NCBI GenBank assembly: GCA_014529385.2
Contig: CM043960.1
Location: 78,407,910 to 78,471,909 of the forward strand
Length of the DNA stretch: 64,000 nt
Reading direction: 5' to 3'
Origin: Adiantum capillus-veneris
Lineage: Eukaryota; Streptophyta; Polypodiopsida; Polypodiales; Pteridaceae
A program made the translations under genes and the position numbers. Positions 9,802-20,700 of the stretch are shown one piece after another; within the stretch, counting starts at the first letter, position 1, and each line of letters opens with the position of its first letter. Below the pieces are notes generated by a model. It saw only the letters and a list, made by a program, of their open reading frames with translations. It was not told the origin of the DNA and ran no database searches.

Positions 9802-12800
9802 ATGTCTGACGGTTTCAGTCAGATTGTTACTGAGAAGCTTGAGAAAAATAACTACCCTGCATGGAAGTTCAGAATAATAAATTTCCTAAAAGGAAAAGGT
9901 TATTGGGACTATGTAGAAGGAGACAATGAAAAGGAACTAGAGATTCCCGAGGCAAATGCTACAGCAGAACAAAGGAAAGCTTTGAGGGACTGGCAACAAG
10001 GCCAGAGCAAAGTGATGTATTGGCTGTCTATGAGCATCACAGATGGCATGATGGGCTATCTACAGGATGCTGAAACCCCCGCCATTGCATGGAGAAACTT
10101 AGGCAGAGTGTTCGAGGTGAACACCAAGGCCAGGAAGCTTCAACTAAAGTCGGAGCTAAATCACGTTAAGAGGAACAACCTCTCAATCAATGATTATGCC
10201 TTGAAGATCAAGAGTATCATTGAGGCTCTTGGATCTATTAAAGTCTCAGTGGAAGACGATGACATTGTCCGTGCATGCTTGGATGGTCTAGGAGATGAGT
10301 ATGTACATTTTAGGTCTTCCATGAATACAAGAGACGACATTCCCGTGTTCCAAGATTTGATTTCTATGCTTATTCTTGAGGAGAAGAACCTTGACACATC
10401 TTCTTCTCATGGCAGAAATAATTCTGAACAGGCCTTCTATTCTAACTCCAACAGAGGTAGAGGTAGAGGTCGTGGTCGAGGCCCAAGGGGTTGCAGGGGC
10501 CAATTTCTGGAAGGTCAATCAAATCAAAACAATACAGGTGGCAGGGGAAACCAGTCTCAAGGCAGGGGGAGTCAAAGAGGTCGTGGTGCAGGATCAAGCA
10601 GGCAGCAACATACTCCAGATAGTAGAGAATGTTGGACTTGTGGTGAAAGAGGTCACATGTCACGTGACTGTCCAAAGGGAAAAGCAACTAGAAAGAGAGA
10701 ACAGGGCAACTATGCATCTACTAGCAGAGATGCAGATGACAGCAAAAACGAGCACATGTTTGTTATGCAGCATGTAATGAATACAATGACTGCAGAGAAT
10801 TCCACCCAAGATGATGTTTGGTATGTGGATTCAGGTGCCTCTAATCACATGACGTCTCGTGGAGAGTGGTTTAGAGATATGCGCGAACCAGATGTGTCAG
10901 GCTATGTGCAGACAGGAGATGATACAGCTCACCCCATTGCTCATGTAGGGGACATACCTCTAAATAAGAAGAGTGGGAAATCAAAGTACTTAGCAGATGT
11001 ACTTCATGTCCCAAACATTACAAAGAATCTTGTTTCTGTTGGACAAATGGTTGAGCAGGGTTTGCAGGTTCGCTTCAATCCAAATGGCTGTTATGTAGAA
11101 GATTTCCAGAATGGCTGTAAGCTGATCACAGAGGGCAAATGTGTGGGCAGAATGTTTACGCTGAATGTAGACATGCCTGAGGTAAAAGCTGCATTATTTG
11201 CACAGGGCACAGGTGTTGTGGCTGATGTTGACATTTGGCACAAACGCATTGGCCATGTCAATGAGCAGAGATTGCGCAACATGCAATCAAAACAGATTGT
11301 AAAAGGTTTGCCCAAATTCAAGGTGGATGGTATGCATAAAGTGTGTGCAGCATGCCAGTTTGGAAAACAGTCAAAGGGCTCATTTCCACATGAGCGCAAT
11401 GTATGTAAAAGGCCACTTGAGGTGGTGCACACAGATGTTTGGGGTCCAACCGATACTGCAAGTATACATGGTTGCAGGTATTATGTCTCTTTCATTGATG
11501 ACCATACAAGGAAAGTATGGGTCTACTTCATGCGTAACAAAAGTGAAGTGTTTGGTCACTTTCAAGACTTCAAAGTCATGATTGAGAAGGAGACAGATAT
11601 GCAAATCAAGACATTGAGGTCAGATGGAGGGGGAGAGTACTTCTCCAATGATTTTTCAGATTTTCTGCGAATGCATGGTATACACAGGCAGTTTACATGC
11701 AGATATACTCCACAGCAGAATGGGGTCGCAGAAAGAAAAAACAGGCACATTGCAGAGGTTGCACGTGCATTGATGAATGAGAAGAACATGCCTCATCATT
11801 TCTGGGTTGAAGCTGTAAATACAGCTGTGTACATTATGAACAGGACACCTACAGCTGCGGTGCATGATGTAACACCTGAGGAAAAGTTTACAGGTACAAA
11901 GCCTGATTTGGCACACTTGAAAGTGTTTGGCTGCATAGCTTACGTGCATGTACCAGATGAGTTGCGTAGGAAATTGGATCCTAAAGCAGAGAAATGTATT
12001 CTTGTGGGATATTCCCTTGAACAAAAGGGGTACAGGTGCTACAATCCTACTCCACGAGAATTACGAGTGAGCAGAGATATAGTCTTTGATGAGATGAGCA
12101 GCTGGTACAGTAATGCACATGGCACTATTGGGGCTGATGTAAAAGATGATGTGGTTGTACAAAATGTGAGGCCACAGTCACAGGTTTTGAGTGGACCACA
12201 AGAGTCCTCTTCTCGTGGCTCTGTTGAGAAACCATGGAATGGTAGACTACGTATGCAGGTTACTCCACCAACAGGTACAGGGAATGTATCACGAAAAGGA
12301 AAGGAAAAGGTTGATGAACCTCCCTTTATGGTTGATGCATCATCAGGTTTTTCACATGTAGACATGGATTCAGATGGTTCTGAACAAAGTCTTGATGAGG
12401 AATTTGGAATTCCGGCTGTCAGGACACCTGGTGTAAGGAAAGTACAAGAAGATGCTAGAGGGCAAAGGAGTGACCAAGGACCGCGCAGATCTAATAGAGT
12501 CAGAAATCCAGTTCAGAAATTGACTTATGATGGGTATCTAGCGCATCACCAAGCCTACATGGCTATGGTGATACAGGATGTGGAGCCCACATGTTTTGAG
12601 GATGCAGTTGGAAATGTGCATTGGGATGATGCAATGAATGAAGAGATGGCTGCATTGGAAGCAAATGACACATGGGAGTTGGTGCCATTGCCAAGTGGCA
12701 AGAAAGCTATTGGCTGTAAATGGGTGTATAAAACCAAGCATAAGGCTGATGGTAACATTGAGCGTCACAAGGCAAGGCTGGTCGCAAAGGGTTATGCACA

Positions 12801-13950
12801 GACGTATGGCATAGACTATGAGGAGACCTTTGCTCCAGTGGCAAAGATGACGACTGTGAGAGCTGTCATAGCAGTGGCTGCATCTAGAGGATGGATTATG
12901 CATCAAATGGATGTAAAGAATTCCTTCTTGAATGGTGAGTTGCAAGAGGAAGTGTATATGGATCAGCCACCTGGTTATGTCGATCCAGGTTACCCAGATT
13001 ATGTATGCAGACTTCTCAAAGCTTTGTATGGGTTGAAGCAGGGCTCTAGAGCATGGTATGACAGGATTGCCAAGTATCTTGTCAGTATTGGTTTTAGGAG
13101 AGCTCATGCTGATCATTCACTCTATGTACGTGAGAGTGATGTGGGGATTGTGGTCATTACCATATATGTAGATGACCTTATTATTGTTGGTGACAATGCT
13201 ATGGAGATTGACCATGTGAAGGGTCTTCTCAAACAGGAGTTTGAAATGAAAGATTTGGGCGAGTTGCGCTACTTTCTTGGCATTGAGGTGATCAGGACTC
13301 CAGAGGGTGTATGGCTGTCACAGAGACAATATGCTTTGGACATGTTGTCAAAGTATGGTATGGCTGATTGTAAGCCGATTTCCATTCCCTTGGATGTGAA
13401 TGCAAAGCTGAGTGCAGAGAAGGGTGATGTTGTTGAGGATGTCAATATGTACAGGAAGATGGTGGGTAGTCTAATCTACTTGACTATCACAAGGCCAGAC
13501 TTGAGCTACACAGTAGGCTTGGAGAGTCAGTTCATGCAGCTTCCGAGGAAGCCACATTTGGATGGAGTACGACGCACACTTAGGTATGTGCAAGGGACTC
13601 TTGACTACGCATTGTTCTATGCAGCAGATGCACCATTAGCATTGTATGGGTATACAGATGCAGATTGGGCAGGTAGCATTGTTGATAGGAGATCTACGAG
13701 TGGCTTCATGTTCTCTTTTGGGAGTGCTGCTATTACTTGGAGCAGCAAAAAGCAGCCTACGGTTGCTTTATCGAGCACAGAGGCCGAGTACAGAGGTGCA
13801 GCAGTTGCGGCGTGCGAGGTAGCTTGGCTACGCACATTACTTGAGGACTTGGGAGTGCAGGTGGACCAACAGATTGTCATTCATTGTGACAACCTCAGCA
13901 GCATGCAGTTGGCTAGGAACCCAGTGTCCATGCTAGGACCAAACACATAG
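9802..13950 (+). CDS. Copia gag-pol polyprotein
   Basis: About 1382 residues from MSDGFSQIVTEKLEKNNYP. The gag (UBN2-type) domain spans about residues 10-200, then an Arg-Gly repeat (about 213-225). A CCHC zinc knuckle is at 277-290. Protease has the DSG triad at 343-345. The GAG-pre-integrase WHKRIGH motif is near 479. The integrase D-D-35-E residues are Asp545, Asp608 and Glu644. RT carries YVDD at 1122-1125, and RNase H has DADW at 1286-1289 and an STEAEY motif near 1333. The polyprotein makes the particle and copies and inserts the element. The open frame covers nearly the full expected length. Confidence 0.95.
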   Translation: MSDGFSQIVTEKLEKNNYPAWKFRIINFLKGKGYWDYVEGDNEKELEIPEANATAEQRKALRDWQQGQSKVMYWLSMSITDGMMGYLQDAETPAIAWRNLGRVFEVNTKARKLQLKSELNHVKRNNLSINDYALKIKSIIEALGSIKVSVEDDDIVRACLDGLGDEYVHFRSSMNTRDDIPVFQDLISMLILEEKNLDTSSSHGRNNSEQAFYSNSNRGRGRGRGRGPRGCRGQFLEGQSNQNNTGGRGNQSQGRGSQRGRGAGSSRQQHTPDSRECWTCGERGHMSRDCPKGKATRKREQGNYASTSRDADDSKNEHMFVMQHVMNTMTAENSTQDDVWYVDSGASNHMTSRGEWFRDMREPDVSGYVQTGDDTAHPIAHVGDIPLNKKSGKSKYLADVLHVPNITKNLVSVGQMVEQGLQVRFNPNGCYVEDFQNGCKLITEGKCVGRMFTLNVDMPEVKAALFAQGTGVVADVDIWHKRIGHVNEQRLRNMQSKQIVKGLPKFKVDGMHKVCAACQFGKQSKGSFPHERNVCKRPLEVVHTDVWGPTDTASIHGCRYYVSFIDDHTRKVWVYFMRNKSEVFGHFQDFKVMIEKETDMQIKTLRSDGGGEYFSNDFSDFLRMHGIHRQFTCRYTPQQNGVAERKNRHIAEVARALMNEKNMPHHFWVEAVNTAVYIMNRTPTAAVHDVTPEEKFTGTKPDLAHLKVFGCIAYVHVPDELRRKLDPKAEKCILVGYSLEQKGYRCYNPTPRELRVSRDIVFDEMSSWYSNAHGTIGADVKDDVVVQNVRPQSQVLSGPQESSSRGSVEKPWNGRLRMQVTPPTGTGNVSRKGKEKVDEPPFMVDASSGFSHVDMDSDGSEQSLDEEFGIPAVRTPGVRKVQEDARGQRSDQGPRRSNRVRNPVQKLTYDGYLAHHQAYMAMVIQDVEPTCFEDAVGNVHWDDAMNEEMAALEANDTWELVPLPSGKKAIGCKWVYKTKHKADGNIERHKARLVAKGYAQTYGIDYEETFAPVAKMTTVRAVIAVAASRGWIMHQMDVKNSFLNGELQEEVYMDQPPGYVDPGYPDYVCRLLKALYGLKQGSRAWYDRIAKYLVSIGFRRAHADHSLYVRESDVGIVVITIYVDDLIIVGDNAMEIDHVKGLLKQEFEMKDLGELRYFLGIEVIRTPEGVWLSQRQYALDMLSKYGMADCKPISIPLDVNAKLSAEKGDVVEDVNMYRKMVGSLIYLTITRPDLSYTVGLESQFMQLPRKPHLDGVRRTLRYVQGTLDYALFYAADAPLALYGYTDADWAGSIVDRRSTSGFMFSFGSAAITWSSKKQPTVALSSTEAEYRGAAVAACEVAWLRTLLEDLGVQVDQQIVIHCDNLSSMQLARNPVSMLGPNT

Positions 13951-14107
13951 AGGTCCATTACCACTACGTTCGAGAGCGAGTGTTGGCAGGCGACATCGAC
14001 TTGGTCTACGTCAGCACAGAGGAGCAGATAGCGGATATCTTTACCAAGGCCCTCGGAGCTGAGAAGCTTCGACGTTTCTGGACTATGCTTGGACTCTGCG
14101 ACATGCA

Positions 14108-14122
14108 GAGCTCGAGGGGGAG
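14108..14122 (+). promoter_or_regulatory. Polypurine tract of the copia element
   Basis: The purine-rich stretch GAGCTCGAGGGGGAG sits immediately before the 3' LTR, where plus-strand DNA synthesis is primed. Confidence 0.8.
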
Positions 14123-14444
14123 TGTTGAGATGTCGAGCTCTACACCTTGAGCTGGCATCCACTACGGGTCTTGGCCGCTTACGGCATTTACTCACTGGCG
14201 TGTTATGTGACCGACACGGAGGATCTCTGCCAGTGATTCTACAGCTGGACTACACTTATAGTGCCAGCCTAGTACGCTTCTAGTGAGTTCACACTTAGTG
14301 ACCGCATGTACATATGTGCTACTTTTCAGTTTTAGCACTTAGTCATTTTGTACTCTCTTTTTTGTGAAGAAGAAGAAGAAGCTTTCCATCTCTGTGTGCT
14401 TTGCGCTTGTCTTGTGTAGCTCTCTTGCATCCTCATTCTTTACA
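14123..14444 (+). repeat. 3' LTR of the copia element
   Basis: 322 bp, one difference from the 5' LTR by direct comparison, followed by target-site copy GGGAA at 14445-14449. Confidence 0.97.
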
Positions 14445-14449
14445 GGGAA

Positions 14450-15723
14450 GATAGAATCAGATCTCTCTGCCAAGAGCAAGACCACCACCACCTAGGCAGC
14501 CATGACCAATCCCACCGGTCCAAATCCTTCGACCACTTGTACAACAGCAACCACCACCCCAACCTCTCATTCCGCCACTACCCCCACCACCTGCTGTGAA
14601 CCAAGCGGTGAGTGTTATTAGCTTGGAGGCTAAAGGGAAGGCGAAGGTAGAAGAGTCAGTCGAGAGAAGCACAAAGGAAAAGCGAAGGTAGAAGAAGTGT
14701 ATGCTATGGGAGTGAAGCGTGCGAGGCACGAGGATGCATTTCAAAGAGAAGAGAAGATGAAAGGGAAGGCCGAGTCTAGCAAACAAGCAGTTAAACCGCG
14801 ACGGAAGATAGACATCGTGGACTTCTCACTAGGTGAGTATGCAAAACCCTATGACTTAGTTCAGGATGTGTTAATGCAGGGCCCGAAGATAACTTGGCCC
14901 CAATTACTCCACCTTGAACCTAGAATGAGGAGGCAATGGAAGAAAATGGTAAGTACCAGGAAATCAAGACCCAGGATATCTGGGGCTATCTCTGGGACGG
15001 ATCTCGACGACATCCTGCCAACCATGGACGCTCACGTCAAGGGGCAACGTATTCAAACATCTACATAGATGGTGGCACGCAAATATGCGTCATGAGTGAA
15101 AAGATGATGCACCATCTAGGTCTAGAGGTAAGTAGGCCGGCACCCTGCCGAGCCAAGATGGAAAACAATGTAAGAGTGAAATGCGTAGGCATTGTAAATG
15201 CAGTCAAAGTAAAAGCATTCAATACAGAAGTGGAGGTAGATCTCTTCTTCATGCCACACAAAGGGGAGGGCTACCCCATCATTCTTGGAAGGCCTTGGCT
15301 TATGGATATGGAAGCTAAACAAGACTGGAGCACCGGAATGATCTAGATGAAGGATGATAAAGGGAAGTCCATATTCTACTACATGAGGACTGGAAAGTAG
15401 CGCAACATGATCTTGGAGGCTTCAGAAGACGAGTCCACCAGCGACTACTCGTCTACCTCAAGAGAAGAGACGACCACCACCGACGGAAGTGACAGTAGCA
15501 TCGAAGTAATGGGAGTCATTCTTAAAGACCCAAACAGATTAACACAATCTGAAGCAACCTTCGGCAAACCAAGAGGGATCATCAGGTATGCAGTCCTTGG
15601 AGGATGCAGGTAAGCTACAAAAAATGCTCTCAAATGAGTTAACCAATGAAGAAAGAAAGGAGTACGTCTCCATGTTAGGTAACTTCACTACTTTGTTCAT
15701 TGATGGCTATGATAAGATCACAG
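14450..15723 (+). pseudogene. Gag-pol linker and protease region of the Tat-type element
   Basis: This internal sequence of the Tat-type element lies between the two nested insertions. A retroviral-type aspartic protease is visible at about 15050-15330 (YIDGGTQICVMS, then a GYPIILGRPWLMDME flap/end motif). It is followed by an acidic linker (EASEDESTSDYSSTSREE region, about 15410-15520). It ends at the target site of the nested Ty3 element, and the RT domain resumes at 25829. It is a fossil. Confidence 0.75.
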
Positions 15724-17794
15724 TGTCGGGGGATAATTGTGCGAAAGGTGAGCCGGGAAGGCACCGGGCCCCTGGCTGTGAGAGGTGCGGAAAACAAGGT
15801 GTACTAAATACAATTTATCGACAGCAGTATTTACAAGAGACAATCCATTTAATCCCCAGTTAATTGAAAAAATCCATGATTAATCGATCACGAATGGAGC
15901 TTAAATGCTCTTTACAAGAAGAAATCCTGGCTAAAACCAGGTGCTAAACAAGAAAATTGATGGAATCCTACTTACTCTGCCTTCTGCTTCCTGATTCGAA
16001 TGGACACTATTAACAATTTGAGATTAGGCTTTGTTCCGTCTATGGAGACTCGGATATGGAGATTAAGAAAATCTCGATTATGAATGGCTTAAGGCTATGG
16101 AGATTAAGAAAATGGAGCTTCGGTTATCCAGAGCTTAAGACTATAGAGCTTCAGAGCATATTAGGCGGCTAGAAGAGCATAAGATTACGAAGAGGATTAG
16201 ATTAAGGGCATCGAGCTTATAGGGCTTAATTCGGCTTAAGAACTTAGGATTAGAGGATTATCACCAGCTTATGAGGAGCTTCCGAGCTTAAGGAGATTCA
16301 AGATATGACTTAAGAAGATAGAGCTTAAGAGCTTCTTAAGCGGCTAATAGAGCTTCCCCGAAGATGGAGCTTAAGAGAGTACCCTCAAATTACGAGGAGG
16401 AGCTCAAGAAGATAGATTAAGAGCTTAACTAACCTTTGCTTCCGATAGTTCGAGAGCTTTCTCTTTTCCTTTGCTTAAGGAGAGAGAGCTTTAGTAGCCC
16501 GATTTCTCATGAGCTCCCAAGGCCTTGGCTTAGAGCACCTTCCTCCTGAGAGTATTGATCGCCAGAGAAGATGATCCCCTCCTCAGGGTTGTTTTGTTCC
16601 TTTTATATTAGCCTCCCCTTTGTTGCATGGGGCATGCTTTTCTAAAAATGGCCGGCACCCATTAGCGATGTCGCTAATGGGTCTGGCCTCTTGCTGATGT
16701 GGCAGGTCGTCGGATGCCCAGCACGGTTTGCAGCGGCAGTAGCACCAAAGCTATTCGTGCCGGAATTGCAGTCATTTCTCGCTTCTGCGTTGTGTGCACC
16801 CGATGACTGTAGAGCCTAGCGCGAGTCTCTCTCTCCCTGCGTAGCTCGCGGTGTTCGCCCCTGGCTTATTCCATGCATTGCTTGGCTTTCCTTGTTTTTA
16901 CACACAAAAGCCCTATTTTTTTAATTGAGCGGCCATTGGCCTTTGTCCCTTGGGCGGCCCTTGGCCTTTGTTGGGCAGCATGTTTAGCATACATGCCGAC
17001 CAAGGCAAGGCCAAGCATTGGGCGGCCAGATTTAGCATACATGCCAATCGAGCAATTCCAAGCAGTACAAATTTCTTCAGCAGTCCTTGACTAACAATAT
17101 CATCGTGAATTTTTTATTGTCCACTTTGATATCTCGAATAATGCCAAAATAACCCAACTCAATCGCATCGGCAACTGACACCGACCTTAATCCAGATTAT
17201 CCAATCAACCTGGACTGTATCTGACGAGCCGTAAATTCATAGAATGCATACAAAACCTATAGGGCTGTAAATTCTCAGATGGCACACTGCCTAAGCTGAC
17301 CTGACTGGCTCGGACCCGGCCCCCGGTGAATATTTAACGGCTCATATCTTGGCAACCGTAACTCCGATTGCTGATCTAAAAAGACCGACGCGCTCCACAA
17401 AGTGAGCACTTCAGGCCTGTGCATTCATTTCATTTCTGTCACCTCAGCTGTAGTTGCCCAATCCGGTACAGATCTGCATTAACTCAAACTTCAAAGTGCC
17501 ATAACTTCTTCACCGTAGCTCCAATCGACGAGCCGTAAAGACAGGCCGGTAGAGCACTTCAAGCACTACAGTTGTAGATCAAAATATCTCATCTGTGGTC
17601 ACTACAAGCATACTCATTTTTGGCGTCGTTGAGGCATGTGTTGGCCCTTCTAAGCCGCATCTGGCATACATTAATCATTAAGCTTGGCTTGTTATCAAGC
17701 CCTGATCACTGCTCAGTTAATGTGTAGTCTTCAAAGAAGCTTAGCTTTCATTTCTTTGCTCTTTTTCTCATCATGGCAGCGGAGCTGCACGACA
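15724..17794 (-). repeat. 3' LTR (left copy) of the unusual Ty3 element
   Basis: 2071 bp, TGTCGGGG...GCACGACA on the plus strand, aligned to 23762-25828. About 16020-16500 is packed with variants of GAGCTTAAG. Small reading frames inside it (for example near 16.9-17.1 kb) recur in the other copy and are not genes. Confidence 0.93.
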
Positions 17795-17812
17795 TTCACC
17801 CCCTCTGAACCT
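17795..17812 (-). promoter_or_regulatory. Polypurine tract of the unusual Ty3 element
   Basis: The minus strand reads GTTCAGAGGGGGTGAA just before the TGTCG start of its 3' LTR. Confidence 0.75.
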
Positions 17813-17841
17813 GCACAGCCTCCGGTCTGTGCCAATTGCAC

Positions 17842-20700
17842 TTAATCAGCTTCATTAAAATCATCATCAGACATATCATCTGACGCATGCATAACATGAT
17901 CCTCTGGAGGTGGATCTGAATGAGAATCTTTAAGAACAATCTCGCCTTCTCGCTTCTTGAACAACTTGATTCTTTTTCCTGCAATAGGCACTTTAAGCAT
18001 AGTACCATCTAGTTCACACAATTGATATGTCGCATTATCAAAAACATGTTGCACCACATATGGTCCAAACCACCGTTTCACCATTTTCCGCATAGCAGAG
18101 TATTGGTTCTCCAAGCTACTGTCATAGACAAGTACCCAGTCACCTTCCTTGATAGCCTGTGGTCGTAGTCTATGCTTTCCATCAAATGCTGCCTTGTTCT
18201 TCAATCTTGCCTCATTAAGCTTCTCTTTAGCCTGCTCAATATCCTCTTGACGCCTCTCAAGCTGCCGAATATGTAGAGCAAGCAAGTCTTCAGTGGACAT
18301 ACCTTCTTCCCATGGCATTATGGTCCAAGTTGTAACTGCTTCCTCTGTAGGCATGACGGGTTTCTGCCCATGCATCAATTCGAATGGCATAAATCCTGTA
18401 ACTGAATTGTGAGTAGTGCGATCAGCCCACAAAGAAAATGGCAAGAGTTTAGGCCAATCACCAATATGTCCTTCACACGCCTTTGCTAAAGCTTTAACAA
18501 TAGGCGGATGTCCCCTTTCACTCTTCCCATTACCTTCTGGATTATATGTTGTGGTGAGGGCGAGTTTAATGCCCATACAAGAAAAAAACTCTCGAGCTGC
18601 ATCTGCATCCAGTTCTCCTCTATCTGCAGTAATTCTGCCAACACATCCATACCTAGAGATAACATCTTCAAGCAAGAACTTGCATACTGAACTGGTAGCT
18701 TTAGTACGCAAAGCTCTGCCTTCCACCTGATTAGTAAGATCTTCCCTGGCAAGAACAACATATCTCATCTGCCACACTCCTATTGGCATTGTAATAAGGT
18801 CCACCACCCACTTGTAGTGCATAGCCAGTGGATAGGTGGGATGCAACCCATCTCTATGTCGCACATTAGAGTACTGTTGACATATTAAGCATGATTCCAC
18901 AAATTGAACCACATCTTTATACATACCTCTCCACCAATATCGGTCTTTAATTTTGACAAAGGTTGCCCAGACTCCTCTGTGTCCAGCCCATAGACTTTCA
19001 TGAAACTCTTTAATCACCTGATGTTGGGTTGCTTTGTCGCAAATAACTCGTTGTGGTACCCCTCCTGGGCGCTTCGGTTGCTTCCATAAATTCCCGTCTT
19101 TCAGGAAATAGCCATAGGCCTTTTTCCTGATCTTCTTGAATTCTTGATCACTCCATCCTTCTTGTCTAGTGAGAGTACTTAGGTAGCGGCCAATCATAAG
19201 CCACTCTCCATCATAACACTCTTCAAAAAAGACTTCAAAAACATGAGAAATACTACCACAGTTGGCATGTAGATAAGAAGACGTGTAGAACTTCAAGCCA
19301 ACATCATCACTCGTGGTCAACATCTCTTCTTCATCTTCAAATCTGGCTCTCGATAACATATCTGCAACAGGGTTATCTCTACCTGCAATATGACAAAATT
19401 CAGGGTTAAGAGACTTGATATACGCTATCCATCGTAGCATGGCAATGTCCGGAGTAGAGCAATTTGCAATCATTCCTATTAGTGGCAAGCAATCTGTCTC
19501 TACCACAACGGTAGCTCCAATAAAGTATTCTTTATCGGTCCTTAGAGCAGTAGCAATGCCCCAAAGTTCCCTCTTAACCTGTGGATATCCTCGTTGACGA
19601 GCATTGAGCACCTTGGCTCCAAATCTCACTGCATACCTATGTCCTTCAGCATCATCTTGACCTATAGCCCATCCAATTCCTGTCGGGCTAGTGTCGATTG
19701 TTAAAATAACTAGCCTGTCGCATTTATAATCAACTTTCCTCAAGGTCGGAGCCTCAAGAAGCATCTTCTTTAATTTCTTAATAGCTTGTGTGTGAACTTC
19801 TTCCCATACAAACCTCTTACCTTTTCGTAGCAATTGATACAACACCTCTGCAACATGGGCAAAGTGTGGCAGCCAAATACGATAGAACACACATGCGCCT
19901 AAGAATCGACAAACCTTAGTAACTGAACCACATGTGTCCTTCATCTTTTGGATTGTTTCAACTTTTGCAGGACTTGGCCTTCTTCCTTCAGAACTGCACA
20001 TGTGTCCCACAATTAAGACCTCCTTAGCTCCAAAAGTCGATTTTTGACCTGAAAGTGTTAAGTTAACTTCTTCAAGCCTTGATAATATAGCATCACAGTC
20101 AGAAATATGTTGAGCAACAAACTGTCTGCACCCCCTCTGGTCTTTTGCTTCATCTTTTGAGCCTTCTTCACAGCCCTTAATTGGTAGATCATCAATGAAA
20201 GGCATGGTAACATGTGGGATAAAGTCCCTTAATACCTTATTCATGCCGTTCATCATATGAGCTACTGAATTAGTAGCACCCTATGGTAGAGTGCACATCC
20301 TTACCAAACCAAGAGGAGTACGCATTGTAGTAAGATCCCTGCTCTCCAAAGCTAACTGGAATTGATCATATCCTGAATAAAGATCGCCCATGGAGTAAAT
20401 AGATCTACCTGCAAAGGCCTCAGCAAATTCATCCACAATTGGACAAGTACCCACATTGCGGATTGTTACCTTGTTAACCAGTTGCATATCCTGAATGAAC
20501 CTTAATGTGACATTTTTCTTCGGAACAGTAAACCATCGATTAGAATACGGAGCACATGACGGCTCCAAAATTCCCATTTGAATCTTTTCATTGAGCAAAT
20601 TGATGATCTTTGGCAAGTGAGCTTTAGGAACTGGAATAGGACGCAAGCTCCATGGCATGTGTGGAACAGTGAAAATAACCATCGGTTAAACAACACTCGG
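17842..20700 (-). pseudogene. RT, RNase H and integrase of the unusual Ty3 element
   Basis: Minus-strand order. The RT occupies about 19.75-20.68 kb, with palm motifs QDMQLVNKVTI, LYSGYDQFQLALES and the FIDD catalytic loop near 20.19 kb. RNase H runs at about 19.3-19.65 kb (TIDTSPTGIGWAIG, KRELWGIATAL, VETDCLPL, GRDNPVADMLSR). An integrase H2C2 zinc region is near 18.9-19.0 kb (LWAGHRG, CLICQQ). The integrase core is at 18.35-18.85 kb (VVDLITMPIG, TADRGELDADAA, YNPEGNGKSERG), then a KRWFGPYVV C-terminal domain near 18.05 kb. The tail is acidic and no chromodomain is seen. The order RT-RNase H-integrase is that of Ty3. Confidence 0.88.

Larger units (their letters stand above)
9305..14444 (+). 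mobile_element. Young Ty1/copia retrotransposon nested in the Tat-type element
   Basis: The LTRs (9305-9626 and 14123-14444, 322 bp each) differ at one position by my reading. The target duplication GGGAA flanks both ends (9300-9304 and 14445-14449). An initiator tRNA-Met primer site, a gag-pol reading frame of about 1380 residues and a polypurine tract are all present. The order protease-integrase-RT-RNase H defines Ty1/copia. It looks almost whole, with about one break. LTR divergence near 0.3% implies very recent insertion, of order 0.1-0.2 million years at a rate near 1e-8 per site per year (assumed). Confidence 0.97.

Noticed and set aside
16873-17094. Small open frame with a membrane-like Trp/Leu-rich peptide
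   Set aside because: It lies in an LTR and recurs at 24906-25127. No gene context or start signal.
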